From NCBI RefSeq assembly GCF_049801055.1, contig NZ_JBNAGF010000001.1, positions 434,001-498,000 of the forward strand: a stretch of 64,000 bases of DNA, given 5' to 3'. The notes under the pieces are model-generated. The model worked only from the letters and a program-made list of their open reading frames with translations. It was not told where the DNA came from and made no database searches. The stretch comes from JBNAGF01 sp049801055. Lineage in GTDB: Bacteria; Pseudomonadota; Alphaproteobacteria; Rhodobacterales; Rhodobacteraceae. This document shows, piece after piece, positions 25,782 through 35,027 of this stretch. Every line of letters begins with the position of its first letter. The first letter of the stretch is position 1. The position numbers were made by a program, and so were the translations under genes.

Positions 25782-25795
25782 ATACCAAAAGGTAT
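25782..25795. promoter_or_regulatory. TetR-type operator, copy 1
   Basis: ATACC-AAAA-GGTAT is a perfect inverted repeat with a 4-base spacer. It lies in the divergent gap, 42 bases upstream of the TetR ATG. The second copy has its centre 19 bases away. Confidence 0.7.
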
Positions 25796-25800
25796 GCTAC

Positions 25801-25814
25801 ATACCGTTTGGTAC
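25801..25814. promoter_or_regulatory. TetR-type operator, copy 2
   Basis: ATACC-GTTT-GGTAC repeats the same arms as copy 1 with one mismatch at the last base. It lies 27 bases upstream of the metallo-hydrolase ATG, so a repressor bound to the pair would control both divergent genes. Confidence 0.7.
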
Positions 25815-25841
25815 GGAGAGGGGAGACAAAGGGAGTTCCTG

Positions 25842-27248
25842 ATGATCAAAGTTCCTGCAAAACGTATAGTTGCCGCTCTTGGCCTGTTTTCGGGGCTCGC
25901 GTCACTGGCACTGCCTGCCGACGAAGTTTTTGCTCAATAAACCGCAAAAGTGTCGCCGACAATGGTTCGGGATCGCCCGAGAGAGGTGTATTATCCGAAC
26001 ACCGAAGATCTGCACCAAGACGAAATGCGCGTCATTGCATGCGGCACGGGCATGCCGACCACCAGGGCGGCACAGGCTGCGGCCTGTTTCCTCGTAGAAC
26101 TTGGAAACGGAGACAAGTTCCTGCTCGATATCGGATCGGGGTCCGCGGAACGGATATCTTCGCTACAGATCCCGTATAACTACCTCGACAAGGTCTTTGT
26201 CGGACACCTGCACACAGATCATTTCGGCGCTCTTCACGACCTGTTCATTGGCGGTGCGCAGATGGGTCGGACCGTTCCGCTGCGGGTTTGGGGGCCAAGC
26301 GGCCCAGTTGAGGAGCTTGGAGCCAAGTATGCACTTGAAAACATGCGTAGAATGCTGACATGGGATCTGGCGGCACGGGCTGGCAACGTCGATTTTCGTG
26401 GATACAAGCTCGACATTTCCGAGTTCGATTCCAGGGGTGAAAACCAAGTTGTCTATGAGGACAACGGGGTCGTCATCCGCTCCTTTCCGGCCTTTCACTC
26501 AATTGACGGTTCAATCAGCTATTCGATGGAATGGAACGGCCTTAAATTCGTCTACAGCTCGGATACCTATCCGAACAAATGGTTCAAGGAATATGCAAAG
26601 GATGCCGATGTTGCGATCCACGAGTGCTTTATTGCTGTTCCCGAGCTTGTCACAAAAATGCGGTTCACGTCCGAATCCGCGCTGCAAGTCGGAACGCAGG
26701 TTCACACGGCGCCCGAGGCCTTTGGCAAAGTCATGAGCGACATCAAGCCCCGGACGGCGATCGCCTATCATTTCTTCAACGATTTCGACACTTCTACTGG
26801 GGTCTGTGAACGTATTCGCAAGACTTATGATGGCCCGCTCAGCCTTGCCAATGACCATATGGTCTGGAACGTGACAAAGGACGAGATCACCGTGCGCATG
26901 GCCGCAACGGAAGAGGCGACATGGTCGCCGGCACTGGCTCAGCCAGCGCAGGCGCCGGACCAGCAGGACAAAGTTACCTTTTCCGAGAACTCTGGGGTGC
27001 CACAGGAGAACCTGTTCTTTTCGGAATTCGTGACGAACGGTCTGGACGATGTCGACGACGTTCTGCGGCCGATCTACGAGGAAGCCTCGGAAGTTCTGGG
27101 AAAGGACTTCCCATATCTCGGCGACCAAAAATATGTATTTAGGAAACAGCCAATCACGCGGACGACCCGCAGTTTAATGACTGAGTTTGTCGAAAAGGGT
27201 GGCACCCGGGCTCAGTGCTCGGGCGTCGTTTTTGTAGAGCAATCCTAA
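25842..27248 (+). pseudogene. Exported metallo-beta-lactamase-fold hydrolase split by an in-frame TAA
   Basis: An ATG at 25842 with an AAAGGGAG site starts a clean signal peptide (MIKVPAKRIVAALGLFSG to EVFAQ). A TAA at 25938-25940 follows immediately, and then the same frame runs for over 430 codons to 27248. The downstream part is a metallo-beta-lactamase-fold enzyme with the metal motif GHLHTDHFGALHD and later FHSIDGSISYSMEW, YSSDTYPNKW and AIAYHFFNDF. CAA to TAA would be one C-to-T change. Without the signal peptide, a cytoplasmic protein could start at GTG 25950 or ATG 25962. The proteins I recall as most similar are annotated as GntH-like metallo-hydrolases, but the substrate here is unknown. 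The gene is divergent from the broken TetR gene. Confidence 0.78.
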
Positions 27249-27319
27249 GAAACGAGCGCCCAATGCCGCACCGGTTCAGGAAATGCGGGGGTGCAGTCGT
27301 CAGGAGAAGCCGCCAACGG

Positions 27320-27346
27320 TCGTCCGGCAGGTTGGGTACCGGACGA
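27320..27346. terminator. Hairpin between converging genes
   Basis: TCGTCCGG (27320-27327) pairs perfectly with CCGGACGA (27339-27346) around an 11-base loop, in the gap between the metallo-hydrolase and the leftward ligase gene. There is no T-run on either side. A shared transcript end is the simplest reading. Confidence 0.4.
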
Positions 27347-27351
27347 TGAGC

Positions 27352-28875
27352 CTAGCTTAACAACCGCGCATATTCTTCCCGCAGTTGCTTTTTTTGCACC
27401 TTGCCCATCGTATTTCGTGGCAAGGCGTCGACGACAAGAACGCGCTTGGGCTGCTTGAAGCGTGCCAGCTTGCCGGTCAGCCCGGTCGTGATCGTATCGG
27501 GGTCCAGCCTGGCGCCTTTTTCGGGGACGACGACGGCGACAACGGCCTCGCCAAAGTCCGCGTGGGGAACTCCGATTACAGCGCTCTCGTCGACGCCCGG
27601 CAATTCGTCGATTTCCAGCTCGACTTCTTTGGGATACACGTTGTAGCCGCCACTGATGATCAGGTCCTTGCCGCGTCCGACGATATGCACATAACCGTCC
27701 TCGTCGACGCGTCCGAGATCTCCGGTGATGAAAAAACCGTTCTCCCGCAGTTCTTCGGCTGTCTTCTCGGGCATCTGCCAATATCCGGCAAAGACGTTCG
27801 GTCCGCGAACCTCCAGCATGCCAATTTCGCCATCGGGCAGCTTGGCGCCGGTTTCAGGGTCGGTGACGATCAACTCAACGCCCGGCAGGGGGAACCCGAC
27901 CGTGCCTGCGCGGCGCTCTCCGTCATAGGGGTTTGACGTGTTCATGTTGGTTTCGGTCATGCCGTAGCGCTCGAGAATTGCATGCCCCGTGACAGCGTTC
28001 CAGCGGTCGTGGGTTTCGGCCAGCAAGGGTGCCGATCCGGAAACGAATAGCCGCATGCCTTTCGCGGCTTCGGCCAGATCATCCTGTTCCAGCAGCCGGA
28101 CGTAGAACGTCGGAACCCCCATCATCGAGGTCGCCTTGGGCATGTAGTCAAGGATCGTTGCGGCATCGAAGCCGGCCAGAAAAATGCACGAAGACCCGGC
28201 CATCAACGAAATGTTGGTGGCCACGAACAGACCGTGGGTGTGAAAGATCGGCAAGGCGTGAATCAGCACGTCGTCTTTGGTGAACTGCCAGTAGTCCTTG
28301 AGTGTTTCCGAATTCGAGGCCAGAGCCTTGTGGGTCAGCATCGCCCCTTTAGACCGCCCGGTCGTGCCCGAGGTATAAAGGATTGCCGCCAGATCTTCGG
28401 GCGCCCGCACGACCGGGTCGAACTCCGGCTCGGCGCCGTCCCTCAGATTGGGCAGGCTGCCGCTTTCGTCGGAGCCAATTGTCAGAATCTCCGCAACCCC
28501 GGCATCCGCCGCGATCGATTTCAATTCGTCGAGCTTTTCCGGATCGCAGACCAGAACATGCGGCTTGGCATCCTTGAGGAAATAGCTGAGTTCCGGACCG
28601 GTATACGCGGTGTTCAAAGGCAGGAAAACGCCCCCGGCCAAGACCGTTCCCACGTAGAGCTCAAGCATGGCCTGTGTTTTCGGGGCCTGCACTGCCACCC
28701 TGTCGCCCGGCTTCAGTCCGGCTTGGGCAAGAACGCTTGCCACACGCTCGGCATTGGCAAAAAAGGCTCCGTAGCTGACCGTTTCTCCGGTTTGATGGTT
28801 GCGCAGAAACGGCGCATCCTCACGCCCGAGGCTGGCCTTCCGCAGGCGATTGGCAAGATAGTTGGCGGAATACAT
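27352..28875 (-). CDS. matB: Malonyl-CoA synthetase-like acyl-CoA ligase
   Basis: This 507-residue enzyme of the adenylate-forming superfamily is most like MatB, which makes malonyl-CoA from malonate, ATP and CoA. Core motifs are ILYTSGTTGRSKGAML (phosphate loop), ALPIFHTHGLFVA, YGMTETNMNTSNPYDGERRAGTVG, TGDLGRVDEDGYVHIVGR, and the C-terminal lysine region NTMGKVQKKQLR. The IFHTHGLFVA and MTETNMNTSNP segments match recalled MatB proteins. No malonyl-CoA decarboxylase or malonate transporter adjoins it. It lies 151 bases downstream of the peptide-modification operon on the same strand, so readthrough is possible, but a shared role is not established. Confidence 0.8.
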   Translation of the reverse strand: MYSANYLANRLRKASLGREDAPFLRNHQTGETVSYGAFFANAERVASVLAQAGLKPGDRVAVQAPKTQAMLELYVGTVLAGGVFLPLNTAYTGPELSYFLKDAKPHVLVCDPEKLDELKSIAADAGVAEILTIGSDESGSLPNLRDGAEPEFDPVVRAPEDLAAILYTSGTTGRSKGAMLTHKALASNSETLKDYWQFTKDDVLIHALPIFHTHGLFVATNISLMAGSSCIFLAGFDAATILDYMPKATSMMGVPTFYVRLLEQDDLAEAAKGMRLFVSGSAPLLAETHDRWNAVTGHAILERYGMTETNMNTSNPYDGERRAGTVGFPLPGVELIVTDPETGAKLPDGEIGMLEVRGPNVFAGYWQMPEKTAEELRENGFFITGDLGRVDEDGYVHIVGRGKDLIISGGYNVYPKEVELEIDELPGVDESAVIGVPHADFGEAVVAVVVPEKGARLDPDTITTGLTGKLARFKQPKRVLVVDALPRNTMGKVQKKQLREEYARLLS

Positions 28876-29026
28876 CGGAACGAGCCCTCTTTACTGGCGG
28901 TGTAAGTCCATACTTTGCTGCTTATGACCAGTTCCAAACGAGTCGCCTAGACCCGAGAGCGGATCTTGCGAGCTACCGGCCAAGACCGGCACAACCCAGC
29001 AGATAGGCGAAGGTTCGGACCGAAGC

Positions 29027-29749
29027 TCAGGTCCGGGGTTCGAACACAAATATGTTGCCGGTTCGGACGCTGTCGAACATCTCGCGCTGGTGGGCATAGT
29101 AGCGATCACGTGCGTCAGGTGCTCCGCCGGTTCCAAAGGTGATCAGAAGGTGAAGAACCATGTCGTCGCCAAGGTTGTCGGTAGTCCGGTGCGGCGCCAT
29201 TCCGTCGATCAGCAAAACGTCACCGGCACGGGCACGCAACGGAACCCGGGGCAAGGCGTGATAGTCCGCGACGTTGAGATCGTCGCCCTGCGTCTTGAGC
29301 CCATTGGCTTCAGAGGGCAGCGATGCAAACTCGAACCCACCGTTCTCAGGACTGGAATCGGACAGGAAAATCCCGACAGACAAGAAACGTTCACCAAACG
29401 CGTCCCACCGGGCCGCGTCCTGATGCGGTGCATAGCCCTTGCTGCGCGGATACCGGATGTTGAGCTTGTCCTTGAACAGGCGGGTCGGTGCACCGAGGCA
29501 CTGATCCGCGTGGCCTTGCAGTCGCGCTCGCAAACCTTCTGGCAGGACCGCTTCGGCCACCCGCTCGACGCGGGCCAGACGCGGCACGTCATTACCCTGC
29601 CGGTCAAAAAAATACTGGCTGTCGGGCAGGGCACCCGGCTGTTCAAACAGGGATTGCGTGGCGCGGCGCAATTTCTGCAACTCTGCGTCCTCCACATAAC
29701 CCGACGCCAGCCCCCAGCCCCGTTGACTTACATCCTCCAGCGCCTGCAT
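29027..29749 (-). CDS. PhyH-like Fe(II)/2-oxoglutarate oxygenase of the TOMM operon
   Basis: This 240-residue protein resembles the phytanoyl-CoA dioxygenase family. The Fe(II) facial triad is readable as His and Asp in YAPHQDAARWD and the distal His in GMAPHRTTDNL. A basic or polar residue after the distal His would bind 2-oxoglutarate. I chose the ATG at 29749, which overlaps the amine oxidase stop as TGATG, rather than a GTG at 29776. It is the last gene of the operon. I infer that it hydroxylates or otherwise oxidises the modified peptide or a small-molecule partner. The substrate cannot be read from the sequence. Confidence 0.75.
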   Translation of the reverse strand: MQALEDVSQRGWGLASGYVEDAELQKLRRATQSLFEQPGALPDSQYFFDRQGNDVPRLARVERVAEAVLPEGLRARLQGHADQCLGAPTRLFKDKLNIRYPRSKGYAPHQDAARWDAFGERFLSVGIFLSDSSPENGGFEFASLPSEANGLKTQGDDLNVADYHALPRVPLRARAGDVLLIDGMAPHRTTDNLGDDMVLHLLITFGTGGAPDARDRYYAHQREMFDSVRTGNIFVFEPRT

Positions 29750-31518
29750 CAAAACCCGGCTTTCGAGGGCAGCCACGAGGCCGCATCCAGACCATAGGCT
29801 TCACGCAGCATCAGCTCGGCGGATTCAATTGTGTTTTCGACCCATCCATGCCGTTCAGCAACGCTGTCACCACAGCAGTACAGAGCCTGATCGATATGCC
29901 CCTGCGTGAAGGGAAGCCGCAGATGGCGGGCGTCGTTGTGGATATCCCGCCCGCTTTTCCATGCGCTCCAACCAGCACCTTCGACCCGCCACTCGTGATA
30001 CAACGCCAGCTCCGGAAGCGGCATTTCCGAGGGCAGATTGTCCTGATGGATCACCTTGAGAATGCGGTGACAGGCGGCAACCATGCGTTTCGGAGCGCCG
30101 AATTCCTTTTGCTGATCCAGCGGGACACCGCGGAACATTTCGGCATTGGGGCTGAGAAAGCTGGTCCAGTAATCCACGTTGATGCTGTCGGTCAACGCCC
30201 CGTTGATCAGCCCCTTGCCCCCTTTGATCGCGCCTTTGTAATAGATCGCCCGGGATGGCATGTCGGTACTCGCATAGCCATTCATTGGGTCGTTGCTTCC
30301 CAGATCTTTCATGTGCTGCCACCAAGGCTCGGGGTACACCATGTAAAGCTTGCCGGCGGGAATTTTGGCGATCCCTTTGCGCCGGTCGGCGAAATTCTGG
30401 GTCATGCCGGGATCGAAACCTTCCAGCTCCACGCTGCCATCGAAGCAGCAAACGGGCGCGCTCATGACCACTGAATGTGCGTATTTGATGTGTGTGCGCC
30501 CCCGGGCATCCTCAAAGGCCAGCTCTGTCAGCTTCAGATCGCGCCGCCGCCTGATGCGGACCAGTCGCATTTGCATGTGCCGCTTTGCACCGGCTCTCTG
30601 AGCCTCGTCCAATAGCGTCTTTGGCAACTGGTCGAATCCGCCTTCGAGGCTCCAGAATCCCGGGCTTGCCATGCCCATCAAAGCCCCCAAAAGAAGGTTC
30701 TCCATCAATTCAACAAAGTTGAAACTGAGCGCCGAAGTATTGTCATACCCCGCATTTCGGAACAATTCATAAGCTTCCTGCCCCAAAACACCGATGACCA
30801 TCGACCAGAAATCCAGCTCATAGGCCCGAACGGATGACGTTCCGAATTCGTCCTTGAAAGCCTGTGGAACCTGAACCTTGGCGTTCTCCATCGCGTGGAT
30901 CACGGCGCCAATCGCGTTAAAAATCTCCTCGTTTACGACTTTCAGGGCATTTTCCGGGGTCAGTTCTCCACCCGTGTCGGATGTAAGTTCTTTGATCCGT
31001 TTGCCGTAGCACGTCATCAGAGCGCCAAAGGCCTGACCGACTTCGGGCGAGATCACCGTCAGCAAATGGTTGGCAACGGTTTCGAAGGGATCTGTCACCT
31101 TGCCGTTCTTTGGAAAGTAGTCGTCCCCGACAAAATACCGCACCTCGGGCAACGCTCTGTCGCCACCTTTGCCCGGAAAGGACTTCAGGTCTTTCAGGGC
31201 TTCGGGTTTCATAAGCCGGTTGCGTAGGAACAACCGGTCTTGAGTGTTGAAAGGCTTGTGCGGGATGGTTTTGAGTCGCAGTTCGCGGACGATGCCCGCA
31301 ACATGGGCATGGGCGGGCGAAAACGCTTCGCCGCCCAGTTCGACCATTGTGTCCGCCTCATCCCATTGGTGGCTGAACAGCCTGCCGCCAACCCGTTTGT
31401 TAGCTTCGAAAACCTCCACGGATTTCTTGGTGTCCCGTGTCAGGCGGTAGGCACTGTAGGCACCAGACACACCGGCGCCGATGATGGCCACATCTATGGG
31501 TCTTGAACTGTCAGGCAT
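29749..31518 (-). CDS. FAD-dependent amine oxidase-like enzyme of the TOMM operon
   Basis: This 589-residue flavoenzyme has an N-terminal Rossmann site VAIIGAGVSGAYSAYRL, followed by the family motif EANKRVGGRLFSH and ELGGEAFSP. The C-terminal FAD segment is YCCGDSVAERHGWVENTIESAELM. The overall plan fits monoamine/L-amino acid oxidases, with a longer middle region than most. No signal peptide is present, so it is cytoplasmic. It overlaps the dehydrogenase gene by 8 bases and the dioxygenase by 1. Acting on the peptide (oxidation of an amine or a C-alpha position) is an inference from context only. Confidence 0.8.
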   Translation of the reverse strand: MPDSSRPIDVAIIGAGVSGAYSAYRLTRDTKKSVEVFEANKRVGGRLFSHQWDEADTMVELGGEAFSPAHAHVAGIVRELRLKTIPHKPFNTQDRLFLRNRLMKPEALKDLKSFPGKGGDRALPEVRYFVGDDYFPKNGKVTDPFETVANHLLTVISPEVGQAFGALMTCYGKRIKELTSDTGGELTPENALKVVNEEIFNAIGAVIHAMENAKVQVPQAFKDEFGTSSVRAYELDFWSMVIGVLGQEAYELFRNAGYDNTSALSFNFVELMENLLLGALMGMASPGFWSLEGGFDQLPKTLLDEAQRAGAKRHMQMRLVRIRRRRDLKLTELAFEDARGRTHIKYAHSVVMSAPVCCFDGSVELEGFDPGMTQNFADRRKGIAKIPAGKLYMVYPEPWWQHMKDLGSNDPMNGYASTDMPSRAIYYKGAIKGGKGLINGALTDSINVDYWTSFLSPNAEMFRGVPLDQQKEFGAPKRMVAACHRILKVIHQDNLPSEMPLPELALYHEWRVEGAGWSAWKSGRDIHNDARHLRLPFTQGHIDQALYCCGDSVAERHGWVENTIESAELMLREAYGLDAASWLPSKAGF

Positions 31519-32887
31519 CGTATCTCTCCCATTTTTCGAGTTTGTCGGGCAAAGGGCCAGTCAGGGCGATCTCGCCCACCGGTCCGACATGCCGCGGATC
31601 GTATCCAGTGAGTTTGGCAAAGGCCCGGCTGTCGCCGCCGCCGAGAATGCAGCTTCCGAGCCCAGAGGCCGTTGCGGCCAAGTGCAGCGTCTGCAACAGG
31701 ACGCCGGAATTCTTGAGCACGAGGGCATAGGCGGTGTCGCCGTATTTTGACCCTAGCCGATCGAAATGAGCAGCCAGGGTAACAAGACCGGCGGGGGCTT
31801 TGTCGACACCCATTGAAACGGCAGCGTCTTGCAGCAACGGCTCAGGGTCGCCGGCAATAGGATGAAGCGCATGTGTCGTGGCATCATAGGCCGATAAGGC
31901 CGGAAGGTTATCCGTGGGGTGAGACAATGCGAGAACCGAAGTAAACAGCGGGGAACTGCCAGCGGTGGGATAAGGGAAATGGCGATGCTTTCCCGAGGCA
32001 GTTGTTTCCTTCGCTGCAAGGCCCATCAGTGATCCCAGGGCATCGGCGCTCAAATGGTTTTCATCTCTGACACGACGCAGGCTATTTCGGCGAGACAGCA
32101 ACGCGGCGAATTTCGGGCTCTCACCCTGGGGCGGGGCGGGCAGTGCAACCGGTGTTCCGGCCGCATGCGGCGGGTGTGGCAAATCGAGCTCCCTGTCAGG
32201 TGAACTCTGGCCTATGGCGCCGACCGGTCCCGGCGCACTGCCACGGCGGCTCAACCCGTGCAGGCGCAGCCCTGCGCTCGTCAGAGGGCCGGGTTCCGGC
32301 AACTGCTCGGGTGGCAGCATCAGAGCGGCACGCCGAAGCATATGGGCCAACCCGATCTGCATGTCGCCTTTGGGGATCCAATCCTTTGGTGTGTTCAATA
32401 TGTGGCGCAGGATATCCGGCTCGGGCACGATTACGACCCCCGAAGCCAGCGGCGATGACAGGGTCCAGCCGCGCGGGCCGGGCGCCATCGTGCAATACTC
32501 GACCAGTGACAGCGCCTCGGCAGCGATACTCGGTTCGGGACAGGGTGCCAGCCCCGAGCCCGGGGCAACGCGAAGCTCGGCGATCCTTGTATTGTCCTGC
32601 CAGAGCCCCTCAACGAGCAATCCCGCCGCTTCGAGCCGTGTCAGCAAAGCCTGGGTCTGGGGACCTCCTTCAGTCCCAACTGCCGAAATTGCTTTGGCAA
32701 AAAGCTGCGGGGCGGCGATCCAGTTCCACAATCCGCTAAGCACGACCGGTGTAACCAGGCTCGCGTTGTCGATGACCAGGCGGCGATGTTCGGCCTCGAT
32801 CAGGAACCCACCCTCGGTGGGAGAGATCCTCAACGCGTGGATCAGCCGCAGCCGTGTTTCGGGGGATATGTCGGGATCAAACGTCAT
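31511..32887 (-). CDS. SagB-type FMN dehydrogenase (azoline to azole oxidation)
   Basis: This 458-residue protein has a C-terminal nitroreductase-like FMN domain from about residue 260 (FAALLSRRNSLRRVRDENHLS, HFPYPTAGSSPLFTSVL, LQTLHLAATASGLGSCILGGGD). A longer N-terminal part at about 1-240 is typical of SagB-type dehydrogenases in TOMM clusters. Those enzymes oxidise thiazolines and oxazolines, formed by YcaO proteins, to thiazoles and oxazoles. The ATG at 32887 lies 4 bases after the ycaO stop, which supports tight coupling. The longer open frame to 32977 overlaps ycaO and is not needed. No signal peptide is seen. Confidence 0.87.
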   Translation of the reverse strand: MTFDPDISPETRLRLIHALRISPTEGGFLIEAEHRRLVIDNASLVTPVVLSGLWNWIAAPQLFAKAISAVGTEGGPQTQALLTRLEAAGLLVEGLWQDNTRIAELRVAPGSGLAPCPEPSIAAEALSLVEYCTMAPGPRGWTLSSPLASGVVIVPEPDILRHILNTPKDWIPKGDMQIGLAHMLRRAALMLPPEQLPEPGPLTSAGLRLHGLSRRGSAPGPVGAIGQSSPDRELDLPHPPHAAGTPVALPAPPQGESPKFAALLSRRNSLRRVRDENHLSADALGSLMGLAAKETTASGKHRHFPYPTAGSSPLFTSVLALSHPTDNLPALSAYDATTHALHPIAGDPEPLLQDAAVSMGVDKAPAGLVTLAAHFDRLGSKYGDTAYALVLKNSGVLLQTLHLAATASGLGSCILGGGDSRAFAKLTGYDPRHVGPVGEIALTGPLPDKLEKWERYDA

Positions 32888-32891
32888 CTCG

Positions 32892-35027
32892 TCACGGAAT
32901 GAAACAAGGGTTTTCAGAGGTGGACAAGCGGCGCCAACCCAGGGCGTCTGGAACGGTGTCCAGTCGACCCGGCGCAAAACGGGGCCTGAAGTGTCGCAGG
33001 CCTGGAACGATCATGCGAACAACGCGCAGGGGCACATCTGGACGGCTCTGATCCAGGCACCACACTTGCAGGCCGCGCGCGTCAAGGGCACCGGTCAGCT
33101 GCCGTAATGCCGTTTCCGCATCCGGACTTGGCGGCGGCGCAAGAGGGGCAAACGCGGTGGCAGCAGCGCCGGCGCCGGGCCGTAAAAAGGTGAAATCGTC
33201 CCCTGTGGGCGCGGACGCTTCGGGAAGCAGCGGCAACCCGTCCCAAGGGTTGCCGCCGATCATCTGGGCCAGCTGATCAGGCAGGGCTTGCAGCAGCTCG
33301 GTCAGGGAGCGGGACAGTGCCACGTCACGGGAAGGATGTGCGCCAAATCCCATGAGGACGGGGCCGATGTCACCTATGGGCCAAGCCACGGCTGCGGCCA
33401 CAGGAACCCCGAGATCGTGGGTTAGGTCCCGAAAAGAGAGGTCATATCCCAATCCGGCAAGCACCTGCTCGACCTCGTCGGCCCAAGGATCCCGAAGCAT
33501 TGAAACGGCAATTTCGGGCAGGTTGGCTCGGGACCACCACCAGATGCCGACCGCGTCGCGTTCGACCAGTTCCAGCAACCCCTGAAGCCGGGCGTCGGTC
33601 ATTTTCTGGCCGGCTGCACAGCCATTTGAGTCTGCCCAACCAACCACAGCGCAGCCTTCGTCGGGTCGAAACTGGTGCCAGCAGAGCGCCGCTGGTGCCC
33701 AGCCAAATCTGCCCGCATCCTCGCCGGTCAGGGCCTCGATCCGGCTCCATTCAATCACGTCCTCTGCACGCCTGGGTGGTGGGACCCGAGCCGAGGCTGC
33801 TCCGAGCGCTTGCCATTTCATGTGATCGGCCTGTTGCGCGCTGCTGTAGAGCATCCACGCTTCTGGCAAGATTACCGGCCCATCGAGTGCCTCTGCAGGA
33901 CAGGTGGCGTGCACATCTTGGGCGCGCGCCAGCCCGGCATAGCGTTCCATGGCTTCGGCTATCGCTCCGACACGAGTGCTGTTCGAGTCGCGGCCCTTGC
34001 CGGCCGACCGTCCCTGGCGGTTCCCAATCGTTGCGGCCAGATCCGGAGAACTGAGCGGAAAGGCGTGCCGGGCCCGAACGGTTTGGTTGAGCATTTTTGC
34101 TTGGGGGGACGTGGGCAAAGGCCGCAAGTCGCGCACAATACCGCTGACCGGATCCACGAATTGTTCCAGATCGGGCAGCAGGTCCCGTGCGGCGATCGGA
34201 CGGTATCCGCCTTCACGAATGGAGGCCAGCATTGGTAGATCGGGTCCGAGACCGGCTGCTGGTGTGTTGCACACAGGGCAGCCACCCCGCGCCCGCGCCC
34301 GCGCCTGCGTCGTACTTCCATCCGACCTCTTTCGCAGCAGGATCGCCCCAGCCGGAAGCTGAGGCAGCCGTTGCAATGCATCGGCCAGAAACTGCATATC
34401 GGCAGATTGCTCGTTTTCAGGCAAACGCGCGGTTTGCAGACTGTATGCCGACGGATGCGCGTCCAGAAATCGACCAAGATCGTCATGTTCGGTGGCGATA
34501 TGTGACAGGCAATCCAGACAGGGATCTGTCGCAAAACCGTTGAAAAGGGGCCCGACGGCTACGCCTTCGGTGTCAATATGCACAGGGCACCAGGGCGTGG
34601 CCGGCAGAGAAAGGCCTGAAAGCGCGCTGAGCGGTGTTGAAACCACAAACATTGCCTCATCTGACGGCCTTTGGTTTGAGCCCCAAAGCGAGAATTCTGC
34701 CCGCTCAATTCTCTCTGTGAAACCAAGGGCAGGGTCCGGCACACTTGCCTGATCCGCTTCGTTCTCGCATATCAATCCGCCTTCGCGGAGATCCGTAAGC
34801 GCGGAGACAAGCGTCACCGGCGGATGTGTTTGGCAGAGATGAAAGAACAGCTCGTCCGCAGTTGCCGGCGCAGAATGAAGATAGCGGGCGCAATCTATTG
34901 CAAGCGAGCCCGGAAAGGCATGCAGCCCATCGGGAAAACGGGTCAGCAGCCCCTCTCCGGGCAACACCCAGATGTCCGCCTCGGGTGGAAGCCCAAGGCG
35001 ATAGATATCAACGGCGCTTGCGTCCAT
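32892..35027 (-). CDS. Fused leader-binding / YcaO cyclodehydratase of a TOMM cluster
   Basis: This 711-residue protein has an N-terminal partner domain of about 280 residues followed by a YcaO domain at about 285-700. The N-terminal part has a zinc-type pair CLDC (170-173) and CPVC (250-253), as in the ThiF/Ocin-like C-proteins of TOMM pathways that bind the leader. YcaO ATP/Mg motifs are DSNSTRVGAIAEAMERYAGL (348-366), CAAGQKMTDARLQGLLELVERDA and HPSRDVALSRSLTELLQAL. The protein ends in proline (NPCFIP), as azoline-forming YcaO proteins commonly do. Such fusions activate peptide amides with ATP and cyclise Cys/Ser/Thr to azolines. The start follows a terminator T-run directly and has no visible Shine-Dalgarno. 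Confidence 0.9.
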   Translation of the reverse strand: MDASAVDIYRLGLPPEADIWVLPGEGLLTRFPDGLHAFPGSLAIDCARYLHSAPATADELFFHLCQTHPPVTLVSALTDLREGGLICENEADQASVPDPALGFTERIERAEFSLWGSNQRPSDEAMFVVSTPLSALSGLSLPATPWCPVHIDTEGVAVGPLFNGFATDPCLDCLSHIATEHDDLGRFLDAHPSAYSLQTARLPENEQSADMQFLADALQRLPQLPAGAILLRKRSDGSTTQARARARGGCPVCNTPAAGLGPDLPMLASIREGGYRPIAARDLLPDLEQFVDPVSGIVRDLRPLPTSPQAKMLNQTVRARHAFPLSSPDLAATIGNRQGRSAGKGRDSNSTRVGAIAEAMERYAGLARAQDVHATCPAEALDGPVILPEAWMLYSSAQQADHMKWQALGAASARVPPPRRAEDVIEWSRIEALTGEDAGRFGWAPAALCWHQFRPDEGCAVVGWADSNGCAAGQKMTDARLQGLLELVERDAVGIWWWSRANLPEIAVSMLRDPWADEVEQVLAGLGYDLSFRDLTHDLGVPVAAAVAWPIGDIGPVLMGFGAHPSRDVALSRSLTELLQALPDQLAQMIGGNPWDGLPLLPEASAPTGDDFTFLRPGAGAAATAFAPLAPPPSPDAETALRQLTGALDARGLQVWCLDQSRPDVPLRVVRMIVPGLRHFRPRFAPGRLDTVPDALGWRRLSTSENPCFIP

